Part shown: one piece after another, positions 1 to 5,984 of the stretch | Position numbering within the stretch: position 1 is the first letter of the stretch | Layout: each line of letters opens with the position of its first letter | Assembly (NCBI RefSeq): GCF_938040765.1 | Contig: NZ_CALIAA010000207.1 | Span: forward strand, 1-9,948 | From: an uncultured Fretibacterium sp. | GTDB lineage: Bacteria; Synergistota; Synergistia; Synergistales; Aminobacteriaceae | Direction of reading: 5' to 3' | Length of the DNA: 9,948 bases | Translations under genes and position numbers: made by a program | The notes under the pieces: generated by a model | Told to the model about the DNA's origin: nothing | The model's input: the letters and a program-made list of their open reading frames with translations, nothing else | The model's database searches: none

Positions 1-7
1 GGCCCCC

Positions 8-31
8 GCCTCGCGGCCTCCTCTCCGAGGC
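8..31 (-). terminator. Possible hairpin downstream of tpx
   Basis: Bases 8-13 (GCCTCG) can pair with 26-31 (CGAGGC), leaving a 12-base loop. An alternative pairing uses GCCTC at 16-20 with GAGGC at 27-31. The hairpin lies about 20 bases past the tpx stop codon on the minus strand. No T-run follows within the window, so it is at best a weak or factor-assisted terminator. It could also belong to a neighbouring gene beyond the left edge. Confidence 0.25.
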
Positions 32-52
32 AGTGAAGAATTTTCCGAATGC

Positions 53-565
53 CTAAAGTAGGGAGTTCAGGGCCTTGATCGCGTCCTCGTAGTCCGGCTC
101 GTTCGTCTGCTCGGGCACGATACGGACGTAGCGGATCACGTCGTCCTTGTCGATGATGAAGATGGAGCGCGCCAGAAGGCGAAGCTCCTTGATCAGCACG
201 CCGTAGGCCGTCCCGAAGGAGGCGTCCCGATGGTCGGAGAGCGCCATGACGTTCTCGATCCCCGCCGTGGCGCAGAATCGCTTGACCGCGAAGGGCAGGT
301 CCATGCTGAGGTTGATCACGACAACCTTCTCCGGCTGTTTCGCCGCGTCCTCGTTGAACCAATGAAGCTGCAGATCGCAGACCGGGGTATCCAGCGAGGG
401 CGTCACGGATATGACCTTGATCTTGCCCTTGAAGTCCTTGAGCGTTTTGGGGGCGAGCGACTCGTCCAGAACCGTAAAGTCGGGAGCCTTGTCCCCCGCC
501 TTCAGCGCAGGCCCCACAAGGGTCAGCGCGTTGCCCGCCATTGTGATAACTCCAGTTCGTTCCAT
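53..565 (-). CDS. tpx: Thiol peroxidase Tpx (atypical 2-Cys peroxiredoxin)
   Basis: This 170-residue protein matches the usual length of Tpx, a cytoplasmic peroxiredoxin that reduces H2O2 and alkyl hydroperoxides with electrons from thioredoxin. The active-site segment PSLDTPVC places the peroxidatic cysteine at C63 with the supporting threonine at T60. The resolving cysteine is C98 in the KRFC segment, and R133 in LLARS fits the catalytic arginine. The C-terminal TNEPDYEDAIKAL segment is also typical of the family. I chose the ATG at 565 because GAGGAGG (574-580) lies 8 bases upstream and because the E. coli Tpx N-terminus aligns there. The reading frame stays open further upstream, but that extension is intergenic sequence. 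The gene follows the 667-927 gene by 101 bases on the same strand and I see no convincing promoter in the gap, so the two are probably co-transcribed. The substrate class is known from the family and not shown by this sequence. Confidence 0.95.
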   Translation of the reverse strand: MERTGVITMAGNALTLVGPALKAGDKAPDFTVLDESLAPKTLKDFKGKIKVISVTPSLDTPVCDLQLHWFNEDAAKQPEKVVVINLSMDLPFAVKRFCATAGIENVMALSDHRDASFGTAYGVLIKELRLLARSIFIIDKDDVIRYVRIVPEQTNEPDYEDAIKALNSLL

Positions 566-666
566 CGAATACCCCTCCTCATTCACCATAAGGTTCACGA
601 CAATCGCAATAAGAAGCGCAACAGTAAAACGAGAGAGAAAACGTGCTTGGCGGGGCGGCCTTGCCT

Positions 667-927
667 TCATTCGCCGCAGCAACCCCCGCTGCAGCCCGAA
701 CAGCCGCCTCCGCAGCCGCCGCTCCTCCATGCATTGACCACGGGGACGAAGACGTCCAGTATCTCCGGAATCTGGTCCGCGCCCTTGTCCGTGCTCGCGA
801 TGTCCAGCATCTCCATGATGTCCTCCGGGGTCTCCGCCCCGTCCATGATCCCCTGGACGACATCCCGCAAAGTCGTGCCCTTTTCCTCGCAGACGACGGT
901 CGTAGCCGAAGCCTTTACCCAGTCCAT
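667..927 (-). CDS. Small protein with Gly/Cys-rich C-terminal tail, unknown function
   Basis: This is an 86-residue protein that I do not recognise. The start is well supported: ATG at 927 has AGAGGAGGTT at 934-943, an excellent Shine-Dalgarno sequence at normal spacing, and a promoter lies just upstream. Residues 1-68 look soluble and mainly helical, with one early cysteine (C13) and a helix-turn-helix-like stretch TTLRDVVQGIMDGAETPEDI. The tail from about residue 69 is almost entirely Gly, Ser and Cys, with cysteines at 72, 76, 79, 83 and 84. Six cysteines in 86 residues suggest metal or Fe-S binding, or thiol chemistry. The N-terminal part is faintly like a BFD-type [2Fe-2S] domain but lacks the second cysteine of that motif near C13, so this comparison is speculative. 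There is no signal peptide or membrane segment. The gene lies upstream of tpx in an apparent two-gene operon, which suggests a redox role by inference only. A modified-peptide precursor is an alternative, but no modifying enzyme is nearby. Confidence 0.8.
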   Translation of the reverse strand: MDWVKASATTVVCEEKGTTLRDVVQGIMDGAETPEDIMEMLDIASTDKGADQIPEILDVFVPVVNAWRSGGCGGGCSGCSGGCCGE

Positions 928-951
928 ACGGCGAACCTCCTCTAATTTGTG

Positions 952-971
952 GGCGGGGACACGCCCCCGCC
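952..971 (-). other. 5' leader hairpin upstream of the small Cys-rich gene
   Basis: GGCGGGG (952-958) pairs with CCCCGCC (965-971) around a 6-base loop. It falls between the predicted promoter (994-1022) and the Shine-Dalgarno sequence (934-943), so it would form in the 5' untranslated leader of the minus-strand transcript. It leaves the ribosome site free. A role in protecting the mRNA 5' end or in regulation is inference. Confidence 0.4.
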
Positions 972-993
972 TGGCCTTTTAATTCCGACCTCC

Positions 994-1022
994 ATTGTAC
1001 ACTATGAGACGCTCCATCGCAA
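994..1022 (-). promoter_or_regulatory. Sigma-70-like promoter for the small-protein/tpx operon
   Basis: Read on the minus strand, TTGCGA (1022-1017) is a -35 element and TACAAT (999-994) is a -10 element, separated by exactly 17 bases. The -10 differs from consensus at one base and the -35 at two. Transcription would start near position 987, giving a leader of about 60 bases before the ATG at 927. This is the clearest promoter in the window and it separates the tpx unit from the hydroxylase genes upstream. No peroxide-regulator operator (PerR or OxyR box) was recognised around it. Confidence 0.65.
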
Positions 1023-1071
1023 AGGCGGGGGAGTCGGGAGTTCTACGGAAAAAATGCCCTCCGCACGGCGA

Positions 1072-2439
1072 TCAGGAGCCCTTCGATACGATCTCCTCGA
1101 AGAAGCGGCGCACCAGGTTGCCGGTGATCTTCTTGCGGTAGGCGGTCTGCTTTCGCGGGCTGATCTCCTCGGCGGCCAGGTCCCCGGCCCTTTCGATGAG
1201 GGCGGCGTCGAAGGTCTTCCCCGTGAGCGCCTCCTCGGTCCGCTTCAGGCGTCTGGGAATGGGGGACATGCTGCCGGCCGCGAAGCGCAGGACCCTGACC
1301 CTGTTTTGTTCGAGCTCCAGATAGGAGGCCAGGGAGACGCGGGAGAGGGTCAGGGCCTTTCGGGACCCCCTTTTGAAGAATGCCTGACGGGAGCCCGGGG
1401 CGGGTAGGGGGATCAGGATTTCCTGGACGATCTGATTGGGCTTCAGGGTCGTCTGTCGATATCCGGTCACGAAATCCTCCGTCCTCATGCGTGTCGTTCC
1501 ATCGGCTCCGGCCAGGAGGACGAGGGCGTCGAAGGCCAGCAGCACGACCGGCAGGTCCCCCGCCCCGCTGGCCGTGCAGAGATTGCCCCCCACGGTGGCC
1601 CGGTTTTGAATCGCGGGGCCGCCGCAGCGCCGGGCGCAGTACGCCAGGGCCGGGAGCAGTTCGTTGATCAGGGGACTGTTGTCCAGCTCGTCGTTTGTGA
1701 CGCTGCCCCCGATGTGGATGTAGCCGTCGTCCCCCTTGTAGATCCTGTGGAGCTCGGGGATGCCGAAGATGTCGATGGCCCGGTCCGCCGTCGTGCGCCC
1801 GCTCCGCGTGTCCACCAGGATGTCGGTGCAGCCGGAGAGGATCAGAAGGCCGGGGTGGTCGTTCAGGATCCTCAGGGCCTCGTCGAGGGTCTTCGGGGCG
1901 AAGTAGCGCCCGGCCTCGTCCTCCGTGAAGACGGGGCTCCTGCTTTTGCAGAGGTTGGCGGCCGGTTCTATTCTGTGTCCGTAGCCCTCGCTTGCCGCGC
2001 GGGCGACCGCGCCGCAGATGGAGCCGTAGCCGGTGCAGCGGCAGATGTTGCCCGAGAGCTCCCGGCGAATCTCGTCGTCGTTCGGCTCGGGGTTCCTCTC
2101 CAGGAGGCTGTGGGCCGCCACGATCATTCCGGGCGTACAGAACCCGCAGTGGATGGCCCCCTCCTCGTTGAAGATGACCTGAAGGTCGCTCGGTCTCTCC
2201 GGGGTCCCGATGCCCTCGATGGTCGTGATGCTGCTTCCGGCGGCCTGGATGGCCGGGACGAGGCAGGAGGTCACCAGCCGGCCGTCCATGATGACGGAGC
2301 AGGCCCCGCATTCCCCCTCCCCGCAGCCCTCCTTGGTCCCCGTAAGGCGCAGGTCGTTCCGGATGATGTCGATCAGCCGTGTCATCGGCTCCACGTCGGC
2401 CGAGCGCAGCTCCCCGTTTACGGTCAGTTCTATGTGCAT
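1072..2439 (-). CDS. Molybdenum hydroxylase fused [2Fe-2S]/FAD subunit (xanthine dehydrogenase family)
   Basis: This 455-residue protein carries the electron-transfer part of a xanthine dehydrogenase-type enzyme, passing electrons from the molybdenum site through two [2Fe-2S] clusters to FAD. Residues 1-80 are a plant-type ferredoxin domain with ligands C39, C44, C47 and C59. Residues 85-155 hold the second cluster, with C98 and C101 (HCGFC) and C133 and C135 (CRC). From about 170 to 345 is the FAD-binding domain, including the LSGCTDI loop (201-207) and RATVGGNLCTAS (280-291). The CO-dehydrogenase-flavoprotein C-terminal domain covers the rest. Many bacteria encode these as two proteins, so this is a natural small-plus-medium fusion. 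Two oddities: the usual QCGFC glutamine is histidine (H97), and the second glycine of the FAD loop is C204. The ATG at 2439 has AAGGGGAG (2450-2457) 10 bases upstream. It follows the Mo subunit by 78 bases and is surely its partner. Xanthine or another purine is the likely substrate from the neighbours, but nicotinate or another N-heterocycle is possible. Confidence 0.93.
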   Translation of the reverse strand: MHIELTVNGELRSADVEPMTRLIDIIRNDLRLTGTKEGCGEGECGACSVIMDGRLVTSCLVPAIQAAGSSITTIEGIGTPERPSDLQVIFNEEGAIHCGFCTPGMIVAAHSLLERNPEPNDDEIRRELSGNICRCTGYGSICGAVARAASEGYGHRIEPAANLCKSRSPVFTEDEAGRYFAPKTLDEALRILNDHPGLLILSGCTDILVDTRSGRTTADRAIDIFGIPELHRIYKGDDGYIHIGGSVTNDELDNSPLINELLPALAYCARRCGGPAIQNRATVGGNLCTASGAGDLPVVLLAFDALVLLAGADGTTRMRTEDFVTGYRQTTLKPNQIVQEILIPLPAPGSRQAFFKRGSRKALTLSRVSLASYLELEQNRVRVLRFAAGSMSPIPRRLKRTEEALTGKTFDAALIERAGDLAAEEISPRKQTAYRKKITGNLVRRFFEEIVSKGS

Positions 2440-2478
2440 CGTCTCGTCTCTCCCCTTGTCCGCGGATATCGGTTCGGA

Positions 2479-2510
2479 TGGAACCTCCCCCAGTTGGAAC
2501 CTCCCTCAGT
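2479..2510 (-). repeat. Two tandem 16-base repeats containing ribosome-site-like sequence
   Basis: On the plus strand, TGGAACCTCCCCCAGT (2479-2494) is followed immediately by TGGAACCTCCCTCAGT (2495-2510), with one mismatch. A shortened third copy (2511-2522) overlaps the stop codon of the Mo subunit gene. On the minus strand each copy carries GGGAGG, a strong Shine-Dalgarno-like sequence, yet no start codon follows either at the right distance. The repeats occupy much of the 78-base gap between the two hydroxylase subunit genes. Confidence 0.85.
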
Positions 2511-2517
2511 CGGAGCC

Positions 2518-4821
2518 TCAGTGGGCCACGGCCTCGATCCTCTGATTTGCCTCCAGCAGCTCGAAGAGATATTCCCCCGTCGCCGGGGCCCGCTCCGCAA
2601 AGACGTCGAGTGCGTTGTCCAGCGCCGATAGAAACGCCGGGGCGCTGCCGTTGCAGGGAAGCTCGCCCATTCCCTTGGCTCCGAACCCCCCGGCGGGGCA
2701 GGGGTCCTCGATCGTGTCGATCGTCCACCTCGGCGTATCCAGCGTCGTGGGGACGAGGTAGGAACTCATGTGGGCGGCGCTGTAGGCCCCGTCGGGCCGG
2801 ACGGTCAGGTCCTCGATGTGAGCCCACCCCAGGCTCTGCAGCACCCCGCCCGCAAGCTGTCCGGCGGCGAGCACGGGATGGATGACCCTCCCGATCTCCG
2901 CCACGGCGGTGGTGTGGATGGGGTTGGCCTCGTAGGTATCCATGTCGACCTCCAGCTCGACGACCGTGGCGAGCCAGGAATAGCCCTTGTAGGCATCCCC
3001 CGAGAAGCCTCGATCATCCCATGGATTGGCCGTCGGCGGCCCTTTGTAGGTTCCCTCGGCGGACAGCTCACCGCGCCGGGCGACGCAGGCGGAGGCGGCG
3101 TCGAGAATGGACAGGGATCGTCCCCCGACCGAGAACGTGCCCTCTTCGAACGCGATCTCCGAGGGCGGGCAGGCGTTCTCGTCCGACAGGAATCCGGTCA
3201 GCTCCCCGATCAGGTTTTGGCAGGCGTCGTGCGTCGCCGCCCCCACGAACATCGTCGTCCGGGATGCGACGGTGGGGCCGCTGTTGGGGACGTGGTTCGT
3301 GTCGGCGGGAGGGGCGGTGACCCGATCCAGCCCAACGCCAAGCGTCTCGGCGGCCACCATGGGCAGGATCGTCGCCGAGCCCTGACCCATCTCGACGCTG
3401 CTGGCCAGCACCAGAAAACGGCCGTCCCGGAACTCGACGCGGACGGTCGTGCCCATGTTGTCCTCGCCGCTTCCGGTGAATCCGCCTCCGTGCATGACGA
3501 TGGAGAGCCCGATGCCGTGGCGGATGCGCTTGTTTTGGGCCCTCTCCGCCTCGTAGCGGGCCCTTTTCTCCCGGTAGTGGGAGAGCTCCGCGGCCCGCAG
3601 CAGGACGGCCTCCGCACTGGCGCCGGACTCGAGGCGCTGATTGAAGGGAAAGAGATCGCCCCTGCGGATCAGGTTTCTGAGACGGAGGTCCAGCGGGTCC
3701 ATTCCCAGCTTCATCGCGGCCCTGTCCATCTGGCGCTCCACGGCGAAGAAGGCCTCGGGAGCCCCGAAGCCGCGAAAGGCCCCGGTTGGGGGGGTGTTCG
3801 TGGCCACGGCGCGTCCCCGGATCTTCACGTTGGGGACGGTATAGGCTCCCGCGGCGTGCAGGGTGGCACGCTGCAGCACCACCCGGGTCAGGGTGGTGTA
3901 GGCGCCGCCGTTCAAGAGCAGGTCGATCTCCATCGCCGTGATCGTCCCGTCCTTTTTGAAGCCCGTCCTGTGATAGACCTTGGAGGGATGGCGCTTGGGG
4001 GTGGCCTCGATGTCCTCCTTGCGGTCGAGGACCAGCTTGACGGTATGGCCGGACTTGAGAGCCAGAAGTCCGCACCAGACGGCCATCATGGAGGGGTAGT
4101 CCTCCTTGCCGCCGAAGCCTCCGCCCGTGACGGGCTGACGGATCAGGACCTTCCCCTCGGGGACCCCCAGGGCCTGGACCACGGCGTTGTGCACGTAGAA
4201 GGGACACTGGAGGGACGGGATGATCTCGAGGGTTCCGTCCGGATGGGGGATGGCGGCCGCGCCCTGCGTTTCGAGGTACATCTGTTCCTGAAGGCCGGTC
4301 TCGTAGGTCCCCTCGATGATAAAGTCGGACTCGGAGAATCCCTTTTTGACGTCGCCGCAGTCGACGTGATATTCGTCCAGGATGTTGTCCTCGCCCCAGA
4401 CCTTCACCCTGCCCTCGAGCCCCTCCTCCATCGTCAGCGCGGCGGGAAGCGGATCGATCCTGGGGCGGACCGCCGCGAGCGCCGCACGGAGGGTAGGCTC
4501 GTCGGGCGCGGCGAGCAGGGCCAGGACCTCCGTGACGTAGGTGACGCGCTTCTCCGTCAGGACGGGGTAGTCGTCACGCACGATGTGCACGAAATTTCTG
4601 CCCGGGATGTCCGCAGCGGTGAGAAAGACGACCCGCGACCAGTCGAAGGCGGGGTCCTTGTCGAACCCCGTGAGGATGCCATGAGGGACGGGAGAACGGA
4701 CGAATCCCCCAAGCCAATGCCCCGGCAGGTCGTAGTCGTTCACGAAGCGGGCCCGCCCCGTAGCCTTCTCCATCCCGTCCAATCTTGGAACGGAGGTGCC
4801 GATGATCTTGAATTCGGACAA
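2518..4821 (-). CDS. Molybdenum hydroxylase Moco-binding subunit (xanthine dehydrogenase family)
   Basis: This 767-residue protein is the catalytic large subunit that binds the molybdenum-pterin cofactor and hydroxylates a heterocyclic or aldehyde-like substrate with water-derived oxygen. The N-terminal a/b hammerhead domain covers about residues 10-130 (GTSVPRLDGMEKATGRARF at the start). Mo-binding domains follow, with GGGFGGKE at 233-240, AFRGFGAPEA at 348-357, EMGQGSA at 477-483, and KGMGELP at 716-722. E720 is the likely catalytic glutamate. Length is normal for the separate-subunit form. I chose the TTG at 4821 because AAAGGGGGA lies a few bases upstream, homology begins right after it, and no ATG with a ribosome site fits. 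The frame stays open upstream to 4932, but that reads the leader. The partner gene at 1072-2439 follows. The divergent yqeB suggests that the active site carries labile selenium, as in selenium-dependent xanthine dehydrogenases. No in-frame UGA (selenocysteine) is present. The exact substrate cannot be read from the sequence. Confidence 0.93.
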   Translation of the reverse strand: MSEFKIIGTSVPRLDGMEKATGRARFVNDYDLPGHWLGGFVRSPVPHGILTGFDKDPAFDWSRVVFLTAADIPGRNFVHIVRDDYPVLTEKRVTYVTEVLALLAAPDEPTLRAALAAVRPRIDPLPAALTMEEGLEGRVKVWGEDNILDEYHVDCGDVKKGFSESDFIIEGTYETGLQEQMYLETQGAAAIPHPDGTLEIIPSLQCPFYVHNAVVQALGVPEGKVLIRQPVTGGGFGGKEDYPSMMAVWCGLLALKSGHTVKLVLDRKEDIEATPKRHPSKVYHRTGFKKDGTITAMEIDLLLNGGAYTTLTRVVLQRATLHAAGAYTVPNVKIRGRAVATNTPPTGAFRGFGAPEAFFAVERQMDRAAMKLGMDPLDLRLRNLIRRGDLFPFNQRLESGASAEAVLLRAAELSHYREKRARYEAERAQNKRIRHGIGLSIVMHGGGFTGSGEDNMGTTVRVEFRDGRFLVLASSVEMGQGSATILPMVAAETLGVGLDRVTAPPADTNHVPNSGPTVASRTTMFVGAATHDACQNLIGELTGFLSDENACPPSEIAFEEGTFSVGGRSLSILDAASACVARRGELSAEGTYKGPPTANPWDDRGFSGDAYKGYSWLATVVELEVDMDTYEANPIHTTAVAEIGRVIHPVLAAGQLAGGVLQSLGWAHIEDLTVRPDGAYSAAHMSSYLVPTTLDTPRWTIDTIEDPCPAGGFGAKGMGELPCNGSAPAFLSALDNALDVFAERAPATGEYLFELLEANQRIEAVAH

Positions 4822-4863
4822 ATTGGAATCCCCCTTTTTCCACGGCTGCCCCAGCCGGCGGTA

Positions 4864-4896
4864 GCGCAGCGGAGCCGGAGAAAAGCGGCTCTGCGC
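4864..4896 (-). other. Strong hairpin in the presumed leader of the Mo subunit gene
   Basis: GAGCCG (4872-4877) pairs with CGGCTC (4886-4891) around an 8-base loop (GAGAAAAG). After a 3-base bulge, GCGCA (4864-4868) pairs with TGCGC (4892-4896). It lies 43 bases upstream of the TTG start on the minus strand and would form in the 5' leader if transcription starts near 4960-4980. It could be a regulatory RNA element, but it is too short to match a Moco riboswitch by itself and I cannot assign it to a known class. Confidence 0.45.
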
Positions 4897-4936
4897 CGCA
4901 TCCCCCGTTGCGGACCGGAGCTGTGGAGCCAAAATC

Positions 4937-4980
4937 TTTCAGGCGAGTTCCCCTCTCGATGTTCTATAATCTATTTTACC
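4937..4980. promoter_or_regulatory. AT-rich divergent promoter region between yqeB and the hydroxylase genes
   Basis: This short AT-rich island sits in the 272-base gap between the divergent genes. On the plus strand it holds a perfect TATAAT (4965-4970), which could serve yqeB with a leader of about 117 bases, although no good -35 hexamer lies 16-18 bases upstream. On the minus strand TAAAAT (4978-4973) and TATAGA (4968-4963) are possible -10 elements for the hydroxylase genes, also without a clear -35. Weak -35 elements often mean dependence on an activator. No palindromic operator was recognised. Confidence 0.4.
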
Positions 4981-5093
4981 GGAGATCGCTGCGTTTGCGC
5001 TCGTTTTTCGCTGGAAATGCTGCGGCGCTCTCTCCGGGTCCCTGTCTCTGTTTGGAACATCCGGCGTGCACGCGATGCGAGGGGGTGGGCGCG

Positions 5094-5873
5094 ATGCCTT
5101 TGGCGGTAGTCCGCGGCGGGGGGGATCTGGCCACCGGGGTGATCTACAGGTTGTGGAGGACGGGCTTCCGGCTGCTGGTCCTGGAGACGGCCCTCCCCAT
5201 GGTGATCCGTCGGCCGGTGTCCGCGGCCCAGGCGATGTTCGACGGCAGCCACGTCGTCGACGGCATGGAGGTGCGCCGCATCGCGTCGGTCCGGGAGCTC
5301 CCGGACGACGGGGCCGTGGGGGTCCTTGCGGACCCGCGGGCCGATTGTCTGGAGGTGCTCAGGCCCGACCTGCTGGTCGACGCCATCATGGCCAAGCGGA
5401 ACTGCGGGACGGGGCGCGGCATGGCGCCTCGCGTCGTCGGACTGGGGCCGGGGTTCCGCGCCCCGCGGGACGTCCATGCGGTGGTGGAGACCCTGAGGGG
5501 GCACGACCTGGGCCGGGTGATCCTGAAGGGGGAGGCGGCCCCGGATACGGGGGTCCCGGGCGAGATCGGCGGGGCGACGACGGACCGCCTGGTCCGGTCC
5601 CCGGGCGACGGCTTTCTGGAGCCCCGGTCCGAGATCGGCGACCTCGTCGAGGCCGGGCAGGCCCTGGGATTCGTGGGCGACAAGCCGGTCGTCGCGAGGA
5701 TCGGAGGGGTGCTGCGCGGCCTGATCCATCCGACGGTCCCCGTGAAGGAGGGGATGAAGATCGGGGACGTCGACCCCCGAGCGGTCCGGTACCATTGTTT
5801 TTCCATATCGGATAAGGCGCTCTCGGTCGGCGGGGGCGTGCTGGAGGCGGCGTTCGCGGTCGAGCTTGATTGA
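5094..5873 (+). CDS. yqeB: YqeB / EF2563-family selenium-dependent molybdenum hydroxylase accessory protein
   Basis: This 259-residue protein belongs to the EF2563/YqeB family, found with selenium-dependent molybdenum hydroxylases and thought to help make or insert labile selenium at their molybdenum site; the biochemistry is not settled. Residues 1-30 form a Rossmann-like nucleotide-binding start with the VVRGGGDLATG signature (5-15). Other family blocks are DAIMAKRN (96-103), GLGPGFRAPRDVHAVVET (116-133), the RSPGDGFLEPRSEIGDLVEAG stretch (168-188) and ISDKALSVGGGVLEA (238-252). The length equals the short form. E. coli YqeB is about twice as long because of an added domain. The ATG at 5094 follows GAGGGGG (5079-5085) by 8 bases and the family N-terminus starts there. 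Upstream in-frame codons to 4908 lie in the promoter region. It is divergent from the Mo subunit gene and convergent with the ABC ATPase gene, and is the only plus-strand gene. SelD and XdhC/YqeC partners are not in the window. Confidence 0.9.
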   Translation: MPLAVVRGGGDLATGVIYRLWRTGFRLLVLETALPMVIRRPVSAAQAMFDGSHVVDGMEVRRIASVRELPDDGAVGVLADPRADCLEVLRPDLLVDAIMAKRNCGTGRGMAPRVVGLGPGFRAPRDVHAVVETLRGHDLGRVILKGEAAPDTGVPGEIGGATTDRLVRSPGDGFLEPRSEIGDLVEAGQALGFVGDKPVVARIGGVLRGLIHPTVPVKEGMKIGDVDPRAVRYHCFSISDKALSVGGGVLEAAFAVELD

Positions 5874-5896
5874 CCCGCTCGATTGACTTGATTGAA
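5865..5896 (+). repeat. Short TTGATTGA-type repeats across the yqeB stop codon
   Basis: CTTGATTGAC (5865-5874), CTCGATTGAC (5878-5887) and CTTGATTGAA (5887-5896) are three near-identical 10-base units, the first containing the yqeB stop codon. The pattern suggests slippage or small duplications at the gene end. No function is apparent. Confidence 0.7.
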
Positions 5897-5906
5897 TTGA
5901 AAGGAT

Positions 5907-5931
5907 GCGCCGGGCTGAAATAAGGCGCCCG
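5907..5931. terminator. Possible bidirectional hairpin between convergent genes
   Basis: Two alternative 5-bp stems exist: GCGCC (5907-5911) with GGCGC (5924-5928), and CGGGC (5911-5915) with GCCCG (5927-5931). They lie in the 111-base gap where yqeB and the ABC ATPase gene converge. On the minus strand the stem is followed by a modestly T-rich stretch (CCTTTCAATTCAATC), so it could end the ATPase transcript. On the plus strand no T-run follows. The stems are short, so support is weak. The rest of the gap holds only GC-rich sequence. Confidence 0.3.
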
Positions 5932-5984
5932 AAGGCCACGGGGGCTGTCGCCGGCGGCGAGGCGGCCGTCCGGGGCCCTCTGCG

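Noticed and set aside
566..730. N-terminal extension of tpx with a membrane-like segment (FTVALLIAIVV)
   Set aside because: The extension overlaps the upstream small gene and the intergenic gap. The ATG at 565 has a strong ribosome site and fits the family N-terminus, so no membrane anchor is inferred.
1046..1071. T-run after the Fe-S/FAD subunit stop codon as an intrinsic terminator
   Set aside because: Six Ts (minus strand, 1048-1053) follow the stop closely, but the preceding bases form only a 3-bp stem, too weak to call.
1043..2827. 594-codon minus-strand frame overlapping both hydroxylase subunits
   Set aside because: It is Arg/Gly/Pro-rich, has no motif, and is offset from two genes with strong family matches.
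2518..4821. Selenocysteine in the hydroxylase, suggested by the selenium-linked yqeB
   Set aside because: There is no in-frame UGA inside either subunit gene. Selenium in this enzyme group is known as a labile non-protein atom at molybdenum.
2770..5109. Long 779-codon open frame on the plus strand antisense to the Mo subunit gene
   Set aside because: It is a typical shadow frame in GC-rich DNA. Its translation is low in complexity (rich in Gly, Arg, Asp, Val) with no domain motif, while the minus strand carries clear enzyme motifs.
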